Assembly (NCBI RefSeq): GCF_018860705.1
Contig: NZ_JAHKQA010000075.1
Location: forward strand, 1-64,000
DNA from: Citreicella sp. C3M06
Lineage (GTDB): Bacteria > Pseudomonadota > Alphaproteobacteria > Rhodobacterales > Rhodobacteraceae
DNA length: 64,000 nucleotides
Reading direction: 5' to 3'
Part shown: positions 11,440 through 18,646 of the stretch, piece by piece
Numbering within the stretch: position 1 is the first letter of the stretch
Layout of the letters: every line of letters begins with the position of its first letter
Notes under the pieces: model-generated
The model's input: the letters and a program-made list of their open reading frames with translations, nothing else
What the model was told of the DNA's origin: nothing
The model's database searches: none
Made by a program: the position numbers and the translations under genes

Positions 11440-12329
11440 TGCTTTTCCTGCCGCCGCGGTTTCCAGCGGCGATGGATCCAGAACCATTGGCCGGGGTCGG
11501 CCTGGATGCGCGCCTCAAGCCGCCGTGTCGCCTCGCGCATCATCTCGGCGGGGTCGCCGTGAGGAATGGGGGCTTCGAATACCGCGTCAAAGCCGATGCC
11601 ATCGGGCTTACGGATACCGAAGAACGGCACGAACAGCGCCCCGGTGCGCAGCGCGATATCCGCCGCAGAGGTCAGCGTAGGGGCAGGCTGACCGAGAAAG
11701 TCGATCGCAACGCCGTCGCTGGAAAAGACATCGAACAGCAGCACGCCCATGCCGCCGCTCTTGATGTGCCGCAGCAGGCCCATGGTGCCGCGTCGACCCT
11801 GTTCAAACACCGGATCGCCAAGCGCGTGCATGTTGGCGGCGTAATGGGCGTTGAAGAACGGGTTGGCCATCGGGCGATACAGCCCGCCGATCTTCCAGCC
11901 CCGCGCCACCAGCGCCGCGCGCGGCGCTTCGAAATTGCCGTAATGGCCGGTGACGAACAGGATAGGGCGGCCCTCGGCTCTGGCGGCTTCGATCTCGGGC
12001 AGCCCGTCGCCCGAGATTTCGGCGCCTGACATGCGGGCAAGCAGGCCCGCCACGTCGTAATTCTCGATCATCGTGCGGCCCGCGTTGTCGAGAACGGCGT
12101 CCGCGGTGCGGCGCCGCTTTTTCTCCGACCATTCGGGGTGCACATAGGCGAGGTTGTCCATAGCGCGGCGCCTGTAGCCCGCCAGCGGCCCGATCACCCG
12201 GCGCACCACCGCCCCCATGAGCCGCAGCCGCGCCCGGTGGGGCAGGGCCAGCGCCAGCGCGATCAGCGCGCGCAGGGTCCGGTCTGCCAGCCAGTCGGCG
12301 GCGCCGCCTCTTGTCTTGTTCTTGGCCAC
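11403..12329 (-). CDS. LpxL/HtrB-type lysophospholipid or lipid A acyltransferase
   Basis: The predicted protein has 308 residues. The start is a GTG at 12329, chosen because GAGGAAAGGG lies six bases upstream and the protein then has the usual family length; the open frame extends 95 codons further without support. The HX4(D/E) catalytic motif is seen as H129-YGNF-E134 in [13 protein letters not shown], and [22 protein letters not shown] with FVPFFGIRK are typical later blocks. The family transfers acyl chains to Kdo2-lipid IVA at the inner membrane; related proteins act on other lysolipids, so the exact acceptor is uncertain. It overlaps the DUF1223 gene 3' end on the other strand. Confidence 0.87.
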   Translation of the reverse strand: MAKNKTRGGAADWLADRTLRALIALALALPHRARLRLMGAVVRRVIGPLAGYRRRAMDNLAYVHPEWSEKKRRRTADAVLDNAGRTMIENYDVAGLLARMSGAEISGDGLPEIEAARAEGRPILFVTGHYGNFEAPRAALVARGWKIGGLYRPMANPFFNAHYAANMHALGDPVFEQGRRGTMGLLRHIKSGGMGVLLFDVFSSDGVAIDFLGQPAPTLTSAADIALRTGALFVPFFGIRKPDGIGFDAVFEAPIPHGDPAEMMREATRRLEARIQADPGQWFWIHRRWKPRRQEKHQRRRDAANIGP

Positions 12330-12654
12330 GGCTATCCCTTTCCTCGCGAGCTCAGAAATAGGCCCGTGCGGCCCGGCCCGCAAGTCGGGCGAGGGTCTTG
12401 TGTGCTCTGCAAGGCACCACCGGATGCGGCCCGGCCCCATTGCATGCCCAGCAGACGGCTCTGGGCACGGGGGCTGGCAAGCGGGTTCTCTGCCGCGATG
12501 GCAACTTCGCGGGGCGTGCGCCGCGATGGGCGAGGCGATGATGCCACCCGGCACGGCGGTACAGTTCAGCCGCCGTGCAGGTTTTGCTTGCGTCATCTCG
12601 AATGTGTCATGCAAGCTTGTTCACAACAACACGGGTCACACCAAGGAGGATGGG
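12330..12654. other. Divergent intergenic region without a gene
   Basis: These 325 bases separate the divergent acyltransferase and DUF2189 genes. They should hold both promoters. I see no convincing gene, repeat or operator; short frames here read through from the neighbours. Confidence 0.6.
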
Positions 12655-13449
12655 ATGGCCGTTGAGGCAAAGCCGGGGGTGCCCCCGCTTGCGCCGGTGG
12701 CTTTTTCCACCCTGATCGAAGCGCTGCGTCGCGGCGTGGCGGACTGGACGCGCGCGCCCGGCTTCGCGCTGGTCTTTGCCGGTTTCTACGTGGTGGCGGG
12801 GCTGTTCATGAGCTGGATCACGTGGATCACCGGACAGACCTACTGGCTGGTGCTGGCGGCCATCGGCTTCCCGCTGCTGGGGCCGTTCGCGGCGGTCGGT
12901 TTTTACGATATCAGCCGTAGGCTCGGGCAGGGGCGGCCGCTTGACTGGATGAGGATCGTCAGCGTGATCCTGACCCAGTCGAAACGGCAGCTGCCGTCGA
13001 TCTGCGCGGTGATCGTGATCGTGTTCCTGTTCTGGTTCTTTCTGGGTCACATGATCTTTGCCCTGTTCATGGGGCTGTCGGTGATGACCAATGTCTCGTC
13101 CAGCCTTGCGGTCTTTCTGACGCCAAACGGCATCACGATGCTGGCCATGGGAACGGCGGTCGGGGCGGCGTTCTCGGCCTTGCTTTACATGATCACGGTG
13201 CTGGCGCTGCCGATGCTGCTGGACCGCGAGATCGATTTCGTCACGGCGATGATCACGTCGTTCCAATATGTCGCGGCGCACCCGGTGGTGATGTTCAGCT
13301 GGGCTGCGTTCATCGCGGCGGCAACGTTTCTGGCGATGCTGCCGGGATTTCTCGGGCTTTTCGTGGTGCTGCCGGTGCTGGGCCACGCGACATGGCACCT
13401 TTATGCGCTGCTGAGCGGCACGGATCGCCTGTCACGGCTGGGAACCTGA
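12655..13449 (+). CDS. DUF2189 family integral membrane protein
   Basis: The 264-residue protein starts at 12655, six bases after AAGGAGG. It has about six hydrophobic segments ([44 protein letters not shown], and others). The pattern [20 protein letters not shown] and the terminal [18 protein letters not shown] fit the DUF2189 family. Family function is unknown; members sit in the inner membrane of alpha- and betaproteobacteria. A short N-terminal cytoplasmic helix ([15 protein letters not shown]) precedes TM1. It is convergent with the XRE regulator, only 15 bp apart. Confidence 0.85.
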   Translation: MAVEAKPGVPPLAPVAFSTLIEALRRGVADWTRAPGFALVFAGFYVVAGLFMSWITWITGQTYWLVLAAIGFPLLGPFAAVGFYDISRRLGQGRPLDWMRIVSVILTQSKRQLPSICAVIVIVFLFWFFLGHMIFALFMGLSVMTNVSSSLAVFLTPNGITMLAMGTAVGAAFSALLYMITVLALPMLLDREIDFVTAMITSFQYVAAHPVVMFSWAAFIAAATFLAMLPGFLGLFVVLPVLGHATWHLYALLSGTDRLSRLGT

Positions 13450-13464
13450 CCGGAAGGCGCGCCG

Positions 13465-14283
13465 TCAATAAAACGGCAGGCCGATGCGCAGCTGCTTGCG
13501 ATGGAACGGTTCAAGATCGGCTTCGCTCGCGTAGCCAGCGCTGCGGGCGGCCTTGAGAATTTGCGAGGTATTGGTGCCGAGATGTTCGTAGACCAGCCGG
13601 GCCGCGCGACGCCCGACAGGGTCTTCGGGCATGGTGCGCACGGTATAGCCAAGCCAGAAGATCTTGGCGAGCGCCGAGGTGCGCGCGAGGTAATTGAACG
13701 TGCTTGTCACGGCATCGCGGCGGCTGACCATGACCGCGACGCCTTCGGCCTGTGGCATCACGAGGCCGCGAAATTCCCGGGTGCGCGGGTCGGTCGGCAT
13801 ATTGTGCATGCTCATCGCCTCTTTCGGCTCGAAGCCGCGCAGGAACGTGTAGCCCTGATTTCTGGAAACATGCACAAGCCCGACGACGAACCGATCGGTG
13901 TCGCTGAAGGCTGCCCGGCTGAACCGGTAGAAACCCGAGGGGAAATGCTCTTCGGTCAGCCCGGTCATCTGCGCGCCGACAAATTCCGAAATGAACGGGT
14001 GGTTGAACATGCCGGTTTGAGTCGCCGCGATGTCATCGACGGGCTCAAGCAGGACGCGGGCATCGACGCCGAAAAACTCACAGATCCGGTGCAGCACGTC
14101 AGGGCGCGGAAAGCTTTCCCCGGCAAGATAGCGGTTGAATTGTGTCCGGTTGATTCCAAGATCGCGGCAGAGCGCCGAAATAGAGGGCGCGTTTTCCCCG
14201 AGTTGACGCAGATTGGCACCAAAAACGCCGCGCAATTCCGCCGGACTGGGCTGAGTTTGATAAATGCGCGATGATATGCCCAT
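13465..14283 (-). CDS. XRE-family transcriptional regulator
   Basis: The predicted protein has 272 residues. The start at 14283 (MGISSRIYQTQ) follows AAGAGGGAAACGC. Residues about 15-75 form a lambda-repressor-type helix-turn-helix (FGANLRQLGENAPSISALCRDLGINRTQFNRYLAGESFPRPDVLHRICEFF). The remaining 200 residues are a sensory or oligomerisation domain that I do not recognise (HFPSGFYRFSR..., GYTFLRGFEPKEAMSMHNMPTD...). A perfect palindrome about 80 bp upstream (14363-14380) is a likely operator for self-control. It is divergent from the small ORF at 14500. The ligand is unknown. Confidence 0.85.
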   Translation of the reverse strand: MGISSRIYQTQPSPAELRGVFGANLRQLGENAPSISALCRDLGINRTQFNRYLAGESFPRPDVLHRICEFFGVDARVLLEPVDDIAATQTGMFNHPFISEFVGAQMTGLTEEHFPSGFYRFSRAAFSDTDRFVVGLVHVSRNQGYTFLRGFEPKEAMSMHNMPTDPRTREFRGLVMPQAEGVAVMVSRRDAVTSTFNYLARTSALAKIFWLGYTVRTMPEDPVGRRAARLVYEHLGTNTSQILKAARSAGYASEADLEPFHRKQLRIGLPFY

Positions 14284-14362
14284 GCGTTTCCCTCTTTTTT
14301 GCAGGCCCAATTTCAGGCCTGACGGCATCTGGCGCAAGGCCGTTCGTGGTTGGGTTGCAGCG

Positions 14363-14390
14363 TGACGCTACCTAGCGTCATCTCTGACGC
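14363..14390. promoter_or_regulatory. Candidate operator: TGACGCTA palindrome plus half-site
   Basis: TGACGCTACCTAGCGTCA at 14363-14380 is a perfect 8-bp inverted repeat with a 2-bp spacer. A further TGACGC half-site follows at 14385-14390. It lies between the divergent XRE regulator and the ORF at 14500, so it probably binds that regulator; this assignment is inference. Confidence 0.6.
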
Positions 14391-14499
14391 GAATTAGAGC
14401 CAATTGATACGTGCTCGGACACAAAAAGCAAGTCTGAGACACGTTTCTTCCGCTGCGTCTGTGTCCGGAATTGCGCATTCTGTAAGGCAGGGGAGCGAC

Positions 14500-14880
14500 A
14501 TGGGGATCGATATGACGCAGACGATGTACGGGGTGGTGCTCTGGGCCGATCATCAAGACCAGAAGGCGGTCATCTGGTGTGAAGATCAAGGTGATCTTGC
14601 GCTTTATCCCGACACCGAGGCAAGCCTGCATGGCGGCGTGTCTCTGGATGCAGGTGACCTGATACAATTCGATCTGAGACAGGATCGCAACTTGCGATTT
14701 GCGTGCAATCCGCGGCTGCTGGAACAGCAGCACTGTCCGGAGATCGCGGAGAAGCTGCGGCAGGTGACGCCGCAGCGCCCGGCGCCGCGGCGCGCGCCGG
14801 GCCTGACGGATGGCAACATCGTTGCCTTTCCGTCGCAGAAGGTGCTGCCCGGGACGCTGAGAGCCTCCCAGGCGGGCTGA
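14500..14880 (+). CDS. Small hypothetical protein beside the XRE regulator
   Basis: The 126-residue product starts at 14500 after GGGGAG. I do not recognise the family. The N-terminal part (YGVVLWADHQDQKAVIWCEDQGDLALY) looks like a short beta-rich domain, loosely similar in pattern to a cold-shock or OB-like strand set, and GGVSLDAGDLIQFDLRQDRNLRFACNPRLLEQ follows. The tail is Pro/Arg-rich with GNIVAFPSQK. No signal peptide or membrane segment is seen, so it is probably cytoplasmic. It shares its upstream region and the TGACGCTA palindrome with the divergent XRE gene. Its stop overlaps a hairpin shared with ilvN. Confidence 0.7.
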   Translation: MGIDMTQTMYGVVLWADHQDQKAVIWCEDQGDLALYPDTEASLHGGVSLDAGDLIQFDLRQDRNLRFACNPRLLEQQHCPEIAEKLRQVTPQRPAPRRAPGLTDGNIVAFPSQKVLPGTLRASQAG

Positions 14881-14895
14881 GCCAGAAGGCTCAGC
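14876..14895. terminator. Hairpin between convergent ORF and ilvN
   Basis: An 8-bp stem GCTGAGCC / GGCTCAGC with an AGAA loop spans the stop codons of both convergent genes. No T run follows, so it may be a weak terminator or a transcript end protector. Confidence 0.45.
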
Positions 14896-15460
14896 TGCCA
14901 GCGTGACCCCGGGCCAAGGCGGCGACGCCGGTCCGGGCGACCTGCACCAGACCGAGCGGGCGCATCAGGTCGGCAAAGGCGTCGATCTTGTCAGGCGCGC
15001 CGGTGAGCTGGAAGATGAAGCTTTCCAGCGTCGAATCCACCACGTTGGCGCGGAAGATATCCGCAAGGCGCAGCGCCTCGACGCGCTTTTCGCCGCTGCC
15101 GGTCACCTTCATCAGCGCCAGTTCCCGCTCGACCGAGCTGCCCTCGGCGGTCAGGTCGTGCACTTCGCGCACCGACACGATGCGGCCAAGCTGCGCCTTG
15201 ATCTGCTCGATCACCTGCGGCGTGCCGGTGGTGACGATGGTGATGCGCGACAGGTGGCCTTCGTGATCGACCTCGGCGACGGTGAGGCTGTCGATATTAT
15301 AGCCGCGACCGGAGAACAGGCCGATGACGCGGGCCAGAACGCCGGGCTCGTTCTCGACAAGCACGGTGATGGTATGCGCCTCCTGCAGGTCCGAGAAGGT
15401 CGGGCGCAGGTTATAGGCAGAGTGCTTGTTGGAGCCCTTCTTGATGTGTAGCGGGGGCAT
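14891..15460 (-). CDS. ilvN: Acetolactate synthase small (regulatory) subunit
   Basis: The 189-residue protein is the regulatory subunit of acetohydroxyacid synthase, which binds valine and stimulates the large subunit in branched-chain amino acid synthesis. The start at 15460 (MPPLHIKKGSNKHSAYNL) follows AAGGA. An N-terminal ACT domain (TITVLVENEPGVLARVIGLFSGRGYNIDSLTVAEVD, about residues 29-65) is followed by a second ACT-like C-terminal domain (ANVVDSTLESFIFQLTGAPDKIDAFADLM). It lies 106 bp after ilvB on the same strand and is probably co-transcribed with it. Confidence 0.95.
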   Translation of the reverse strand: MPPLHIKKGSNKHSAYNLRPTFSDLQEAHTITVLVENEPGVLARVIGLFSGRGYNIDSLTVAEVDHEGHLSRITIVTTGTPQVIEQIKAQLGRIVSVREVHDLTAEGSSVERELALMKVTGSGEKRVEALRLADIFRANVVDSTLESFIFQLTGAPDKIDAFADLMRPLGLVQVARTGVAALARGHAGS

Positions 15461-15566
15461 CTGGAAATCCTTTTCGATCGGGAAGTCGAAGAGTGTTCGA
15501 TCACTCTTCTGTTGGGGGAGGGCGGCCAGAGGGCTTCGTTGGAAACCCCCTGGCCCTAGTGCGGGA
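15461..15566 (-). promoter_or_regulatory. ilvB-ilvN spacer with two hairpins
   Basis: The spacer between the two subunit genes holds an 8-bp stem GAAGAGTG / CACTCTTC (15488-15509) and a second inverted repeat built on GGCCAG (15524-15529) and CTGGCC (15550-15555). Neither is followed by a T run, so they may stabilise the mRNA or tune the ratio of the subunits. Confidence 0.5.
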
Positions 15567-17321
15567 TCAGACCAGCACCGCCCCCTTGCCCGCGATGGCA
15601 TTGGTGGCTTTGGCGTCGCCGAGCAGCATCTTGTTGTGTGGCTCTCCCGACGGGATCATCGGGAAGCAGTTTTCGTGCTTCTCGACAAGGCAGTCAAAGA
15701 TCACCGGGCCCTCATGGTTCAGCATCTCCATGATCGCATCGTCCAGATCGGCAGGGTCCTTGCAGATGATGCCCTTGGCACCGAACGCCTCGGCGAGCTT
15801 GACGAAATCGGGCAGCGCTTCGGACCAGCTCGAGCTGTAGCGCTCGCCGTGCAGAAGCTGCTGCCACTGGCGCACCATACCGAGGCGTTCGTTGTTCAGG
15901 ATGAACTGCTTGACCGGCAGGCGGTACTGCACCGCCGTGCCCATTTCCTGCATGTTCATCAGCCATGACGCCTCGCCCGCGACGTTGATCACAAGGCTTT
16001 CGGGATGCGCCATCTGCACGCCGATCGACGAGGGGAAGCCGTAGCCCATGGTGCCCAGCCCGCCCGAGGTCATCCAGCGGTGCGGGTCTTCGAAGCCAAG
16101 GAACTGCGCCGCCCACATCTGGTGCTGGCCGACCTCGGTGGTGATGTAGCGATCCATGCCCTTGGTCAGCGCCTCGAGCCGCTGCAGCGCGTATTGCGGC
16201 TTGATGACCGTTTCCGAGGTCTTGTAGGTCAGGCATTTCACCGCCTGCCATTCCTCGATCCGGCGCCACCATTTTGCAAGGCCTTCGCGGTTGACCTTGC
16301 GCCCGCGCGCCTTCCAGACCTTGAGAAGATCCTCGAGCACATGGCCGACATCGCCGACGATCGGCAGGTCGGTCTTGATGACCTTGTTGATCGAGCTGGG
16401 GTCGATGTCGATATGCGCCTTCTTTGAGTTCGGCGAGAACGCATCCAGCCGCCCGGTGATCCGGTCATCGAAGCGCGCGCCGATGTTGATCAGCAGATCG
16501 CAGCCATGCATCGCCATGTTGGCCTCGTACAGGCCGTGCATCCCCAGCATCCCCAGCCAGTTTTTGCCGGATGCCGGGTAGGCGCCAAGGCCCATCAGCG
16601 TCGAGGTGATGGGAATGCCCGTTGCCTCGACCAACTCGCGCAGCAACTGGCTGGCGGCGGGGCCAGAGTTGATGACGCCGCCGCCGGTGTAGAAGACCGG
16701 CTTTTCGGCGGTCTCGATGGCCTCGACCAGCGCGGTGATCGTCTCCATGTCGCCCTTGACCTGCGGCTGGTAGTGACCAACCGGCGCTTTGGGCTTGGGA
16801 GTGTATTCCGCCGATGCGAATTGCACGTCCTTGGGGATGTCGACCAGCACCGGACCGGGACGCCCCGACGAGGCGACATGGAACGCCTGATGGATCACCG
16901 AGGACAGCTTCGCCGTGTCCTTGACCAGCCAGTTGTGCTTGGTGCAGGGGCGGGTGATGCCGACAGTATCCGCCTCCTGAAAGGCATCCGAGCCGATCAT
17001 GAAGGTCGGCACCTGACCGGACAGCACGATGATCGGGATCGAATCCATCAGCGCATCGGTCAGCCCGGTGACGGCATTGGTCGCGCCCGGCCCCGAGGTC
17101 ACCAGCGCAACGCCGACCTTGCCGGTCGAGCGCGCGTAGCCTTCGGCAGCATGCACCGCGGCCTGCTCGTGACGCACCAGCACATGCTGGATGTCATTTT
17201 GCTGAAAGATCTCGTCGTAAATCGGTAGTACCGCGCCGCCGGGATAGCCGAATACGGTGTCCACACCCTGATCCTTCAGGGCTTGAACCAACATTTTCGC
17301 TCCGGTCATCTGACGTGTCAT
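15567..17321 (-). CDS. ilvB: Acetolactate synthase large (catalytic) subunit
   Basis: The 584-residue ThDP enzyme makes acetolactate or acetohydroxybutyrate from pyruvate. The start at 17321 (MTRQMTGAKMLVQALKDQGV) fits the family. The catalytic glutamate is E52 in VRHEQAAVHAAEGYARSTG. The three ThDP-enzyme domains are visible in order: PYR (to about 180), central FAD-binding (about 200-340) and PP (about 380-560). The Mg-ThDP motif, normally GDG or GDA, reads G449-E450-A451-S in NVAGEASWLMNMQEMGT, ending at FILNNERLG; the Asp to Glu change is conservative. An amino-acid leader and terminator lie upstream, so expression is probably controlled by attenuation. Confidence 0.95.
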   Translation of the reverse strand: MTRQMTGAKMLVQALKDQGVDTVFGYPGGAVLPIYDEIFQQNDIQHVLVRHEQAAVHAAEGYARSTGKVGVALVTSGPGATNAVTGLTDALMDSIPIIVLSGQVPTFMIGSDAFQEADTVGITRPCTKHNWLVKDTAKLSSVIHQAFHVASSGRPGPVLVDIPKDVQFASAEYTPKPKAPVGHYQPQVKGDMETITALVEAIETAEKPVFYTGGGVINSGPAASQLLRELVEATGIPITSTLMGLGAYPASGKNWLGMLGMHGLYEANMAMHGCDLLINIGARFDDRITGRLDAFSPNSKKAHIDIDPSSINKVIKTDLPIVGDVGHVLEDLLKVWKARGRKVNREGLAKWWRRIEEWQAVKCLTYKTSETVIKPQYALQRLEALTKGMDRYITTEVGQHQMWAAQFLGFEDPHRWMTSGGLGTMGYGFPSSIGVQMAHPESLVINVAGEASWLMNMQEMGTAVQYRLPVKQFILNNERLGMVRQWQQLLHGERYSSSWSEALPDFVKLAEAFGAKGIICKDPADLDDAIMEMLNHEGPVIFDCLVEKHENCFPMIPSGEPHNKMLLGDAKATNAIAGKGAVLV

Positions 17322-17366
17322 CGCGTGTCTCCGTTTACGACGTCGTTGCATATGGTCTTGCGCAAT

Positions 17367-17394
17367 AAAAAAGCCCCCGAGGATTTTCGGGGGC
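17367..17394 (-). terminator. Intrinsic terminator of the ilvB leader (attenuator)
   Basis: On the minus strand a perfect 8-bp stem GCCCCCGA / TCGGGGGC is followed by six T residues. It sits between the leader peptide and ilvB. Its 5' arm overlaps CCCATGCGCC (17392-17401), which can instead pair with GGCGCATGGG inside the leader peptide gene (17428-17437), giving mutually exclusive structures. Confidence 0.85.
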
Positions 17395-17420
17395 GCATGG
17401 GAAACCATTATGGTTCCGAG

Positions 17421-17468
17421 TTACCGGCCCATGCGCCTTGTTCCTACGATCAGTACCAGACGTGCCAC
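17421..17468 (-). CDS. ilvB leader peptide (branched-chain amino acid attenuator)
   Basis: A 15-codon frame starts with GTG at 17468, nine bases after AAGGAG, and ends with TAA at 17421. The product reads VARLVLIVGTRRMGR, with the regulatory run Leu-Val-Leu-Ile-Val at residues 4-8. Ribosome stalling at these codons when branched-chain amino acids are scarce would free GGCGCATGGG (17428-17437) to pair with the 5' arm of the terminator and let ilvB be transcribed. If the ribosome reaches the stop codon it covers that segment and the terminator forms. Both the codon run and the alternative pairing are seen in the sequence; regulation itself is inferred from the known ilv leaders. Confidence 0.8.
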   Translation of the reverse strand: MARLVLIVGTRRMGR

Positions 17469-17718
17469 CTTGATGGACTCCTTGCGGGGTTGCGCGGGGC
17501 GGACCTTAGGCGGGGCACGGGCGGGCGTCAACCATCGAATCCATCACCTTGGGGAATTTTGTTTTCGAAAGTTTCAAGATGATCCCGTGATAGCGTAATA
17601 TTTGCAAAGAAATTTGCCAGATCCTGAAATGGTCAGCAGTGTTACCCTAAGTCGGGCGCAGGCCAACCGCCGCCGCGCGCAGACGTGAATTGCCTGAAAC
17701 ACGGCTTTGAGGCAGGAT

Positions 17719-17734
17719 TGAACCAAGCGGTTCA
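17719..17734. promoter_or_regulatory. Palindromic operator TGAACCA-N2-CGGTTCA, copy 1
   Basis: TGAACCAAGCGGTTCA is an inverted repeat TGAACC / GGTTCA with a 4-bp centre, 34 bp ahead of the small ORF at 17769. The same 16-bp pattern occurs at 31661-31676 ahead of the RND pump. The form suits a TetR-type dimer; no TetR gene is in the window. Confidence 0.55.
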
Positions 17735-17768
17735 TTCGACCGATCGCAGCATGACGAGGATCTAGACC

Positions 17769-17981
17769 ATGGCTTTCCAGACCGCCCATTCGCACAGGCT
17801 TGGGGATTTCAACATGCTCAAGGCCGGGCTTTTGGTCGCGTTCATGGCGCTGGGGCTGTGCATCAGCGCCGGGCAGCACGCCAATGAGATTGCCGCCGAT
17901 GACGACGATGTGCATTCGATGGTGATCCCGGCCAGCAACATCGGCCTTGGCTTTGCGCTACCTGCCGATCCGGTGATCTGA
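17769..17981 (+). CDS. Small exported hypothetical protein
   Basis: The 70-residue product starts at 17769, seven bases after GAGGA. A hydrophobic stretch MLKAGLLVAFMALGLCISAG (from residue 16) could be a signal or anchor segment, followed by an acidic tail (NEIAADDDDVHSM). No family is recognised. Support comes from the ribosome-binding site and from the TGAACC palindrome just upstream that matches the RND pump operator. It ends 13 bp from the convergent response regulator. The alternative is a non-coding spacer with a chance frame. Confidence 0.45.
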   Translation: MAFQTAHSHRLGDFNMLKAGLLVAFMALGLCISAGQHANEIAADDDDVHSMVIPASNIGLGFALPADPVI

Positions 17982-17994
17982 CCGGGCAGGGGTG

Positions 17995-18636
17995 TCAGCC
18001 GTTGACGCCGGTGCCCTGCAACACGCCATGTTCGAGCGCGTAGCGGGTCAGCCCCGCGGTCGAACTGATGCCGAGCTTGCGCTTGATGTTCTTGCGGTGG
18101 GTTTCGACCGTGCGCACCGATATATCCAGCTCGGCCGCCACATCCTTGTTGGATTTTCCCTGCGCCAGTTGCAGCAGAACCATCTGTTCGCGGTTGGTCA
18201 GCTGTTCGCGCCCGCCCGACATCACCGGGCGCAGCGCCCCCTCTGCGCCGGTACACAGGTAGCGCTCGCCCCGCATCACCGCGTCGATGGCCTGCTTGAC
18301 CTCGTCCGACGGCACATCCTTGAGCACGTAGCCCACCGCGCCATGACCGAGCGCGGTCGTGATGTATTCCGGCGTGTCATGCATCGACAGCACAAGGATG
18401 CGCGTCTCGGGGCGGCGTTCGAGGATCATCTCGGTCGCCGACAGCCCGCTCAGCCCCGGCATGTTGAGATCCATCAGGATCACGTCGGGCGACAGCGCGT
18501 CGAGCTGGTCGATCATCTCTTGCCCGTTCGACAGGGTCGCGGCGACGGTGACGTCGTCATAGCTTTCAAGGATCGCCTCGATGCCCTCGGCGACAAGCGG
18601 GTGATCGTCGACGATGACGACGCGGGTTGTGGTCAT
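17995..18636 (-). CDS. NarL/FixJ-family response regulator
   Basis: The 213-residue protein has an N-terminal receiver domain with D10, D11, the phosphoacceptor D56 (DVILMDLNMPG) and K106 (GYVLKD), followed by a LuxR-type helix-turn-helix (LTNREQMVLLQLAQGKSNKDVAAELDISVRTVETHRKNIKRKL) at about 145-190. The start at 18636 (MTTTRVVIVDDHPLVAEG) is the usual beginning of the domain. It lies 10 bp after the histidine kinase gene, so the two form a two-component pair. The TRAP transporter operon starts on the other strand of the same spacer as the kinase promoter, so it is the likely target. Confidence 0.93.
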   Translation of the reverse strand: MTTTRVVIVDDHPLVAEGIEAILESYDDVTVAATLSNGQEMIDQLDALSPDVILMDLNMPGLSGLSATEMILERRPETRILVLSMHDTPEYITTALGHGAVGYVLKDVPSDEVKQAIDAVMRGERYLCTGAEGALRPVMSGGREQLTNREQMVLLQLAQGKSNKDVAAELDISVRTVETHRKNIKRKLGISSTAGLTRYALEHGVLQGTGVNG

Positions 18637-18646
18637 TTCGAACGCC

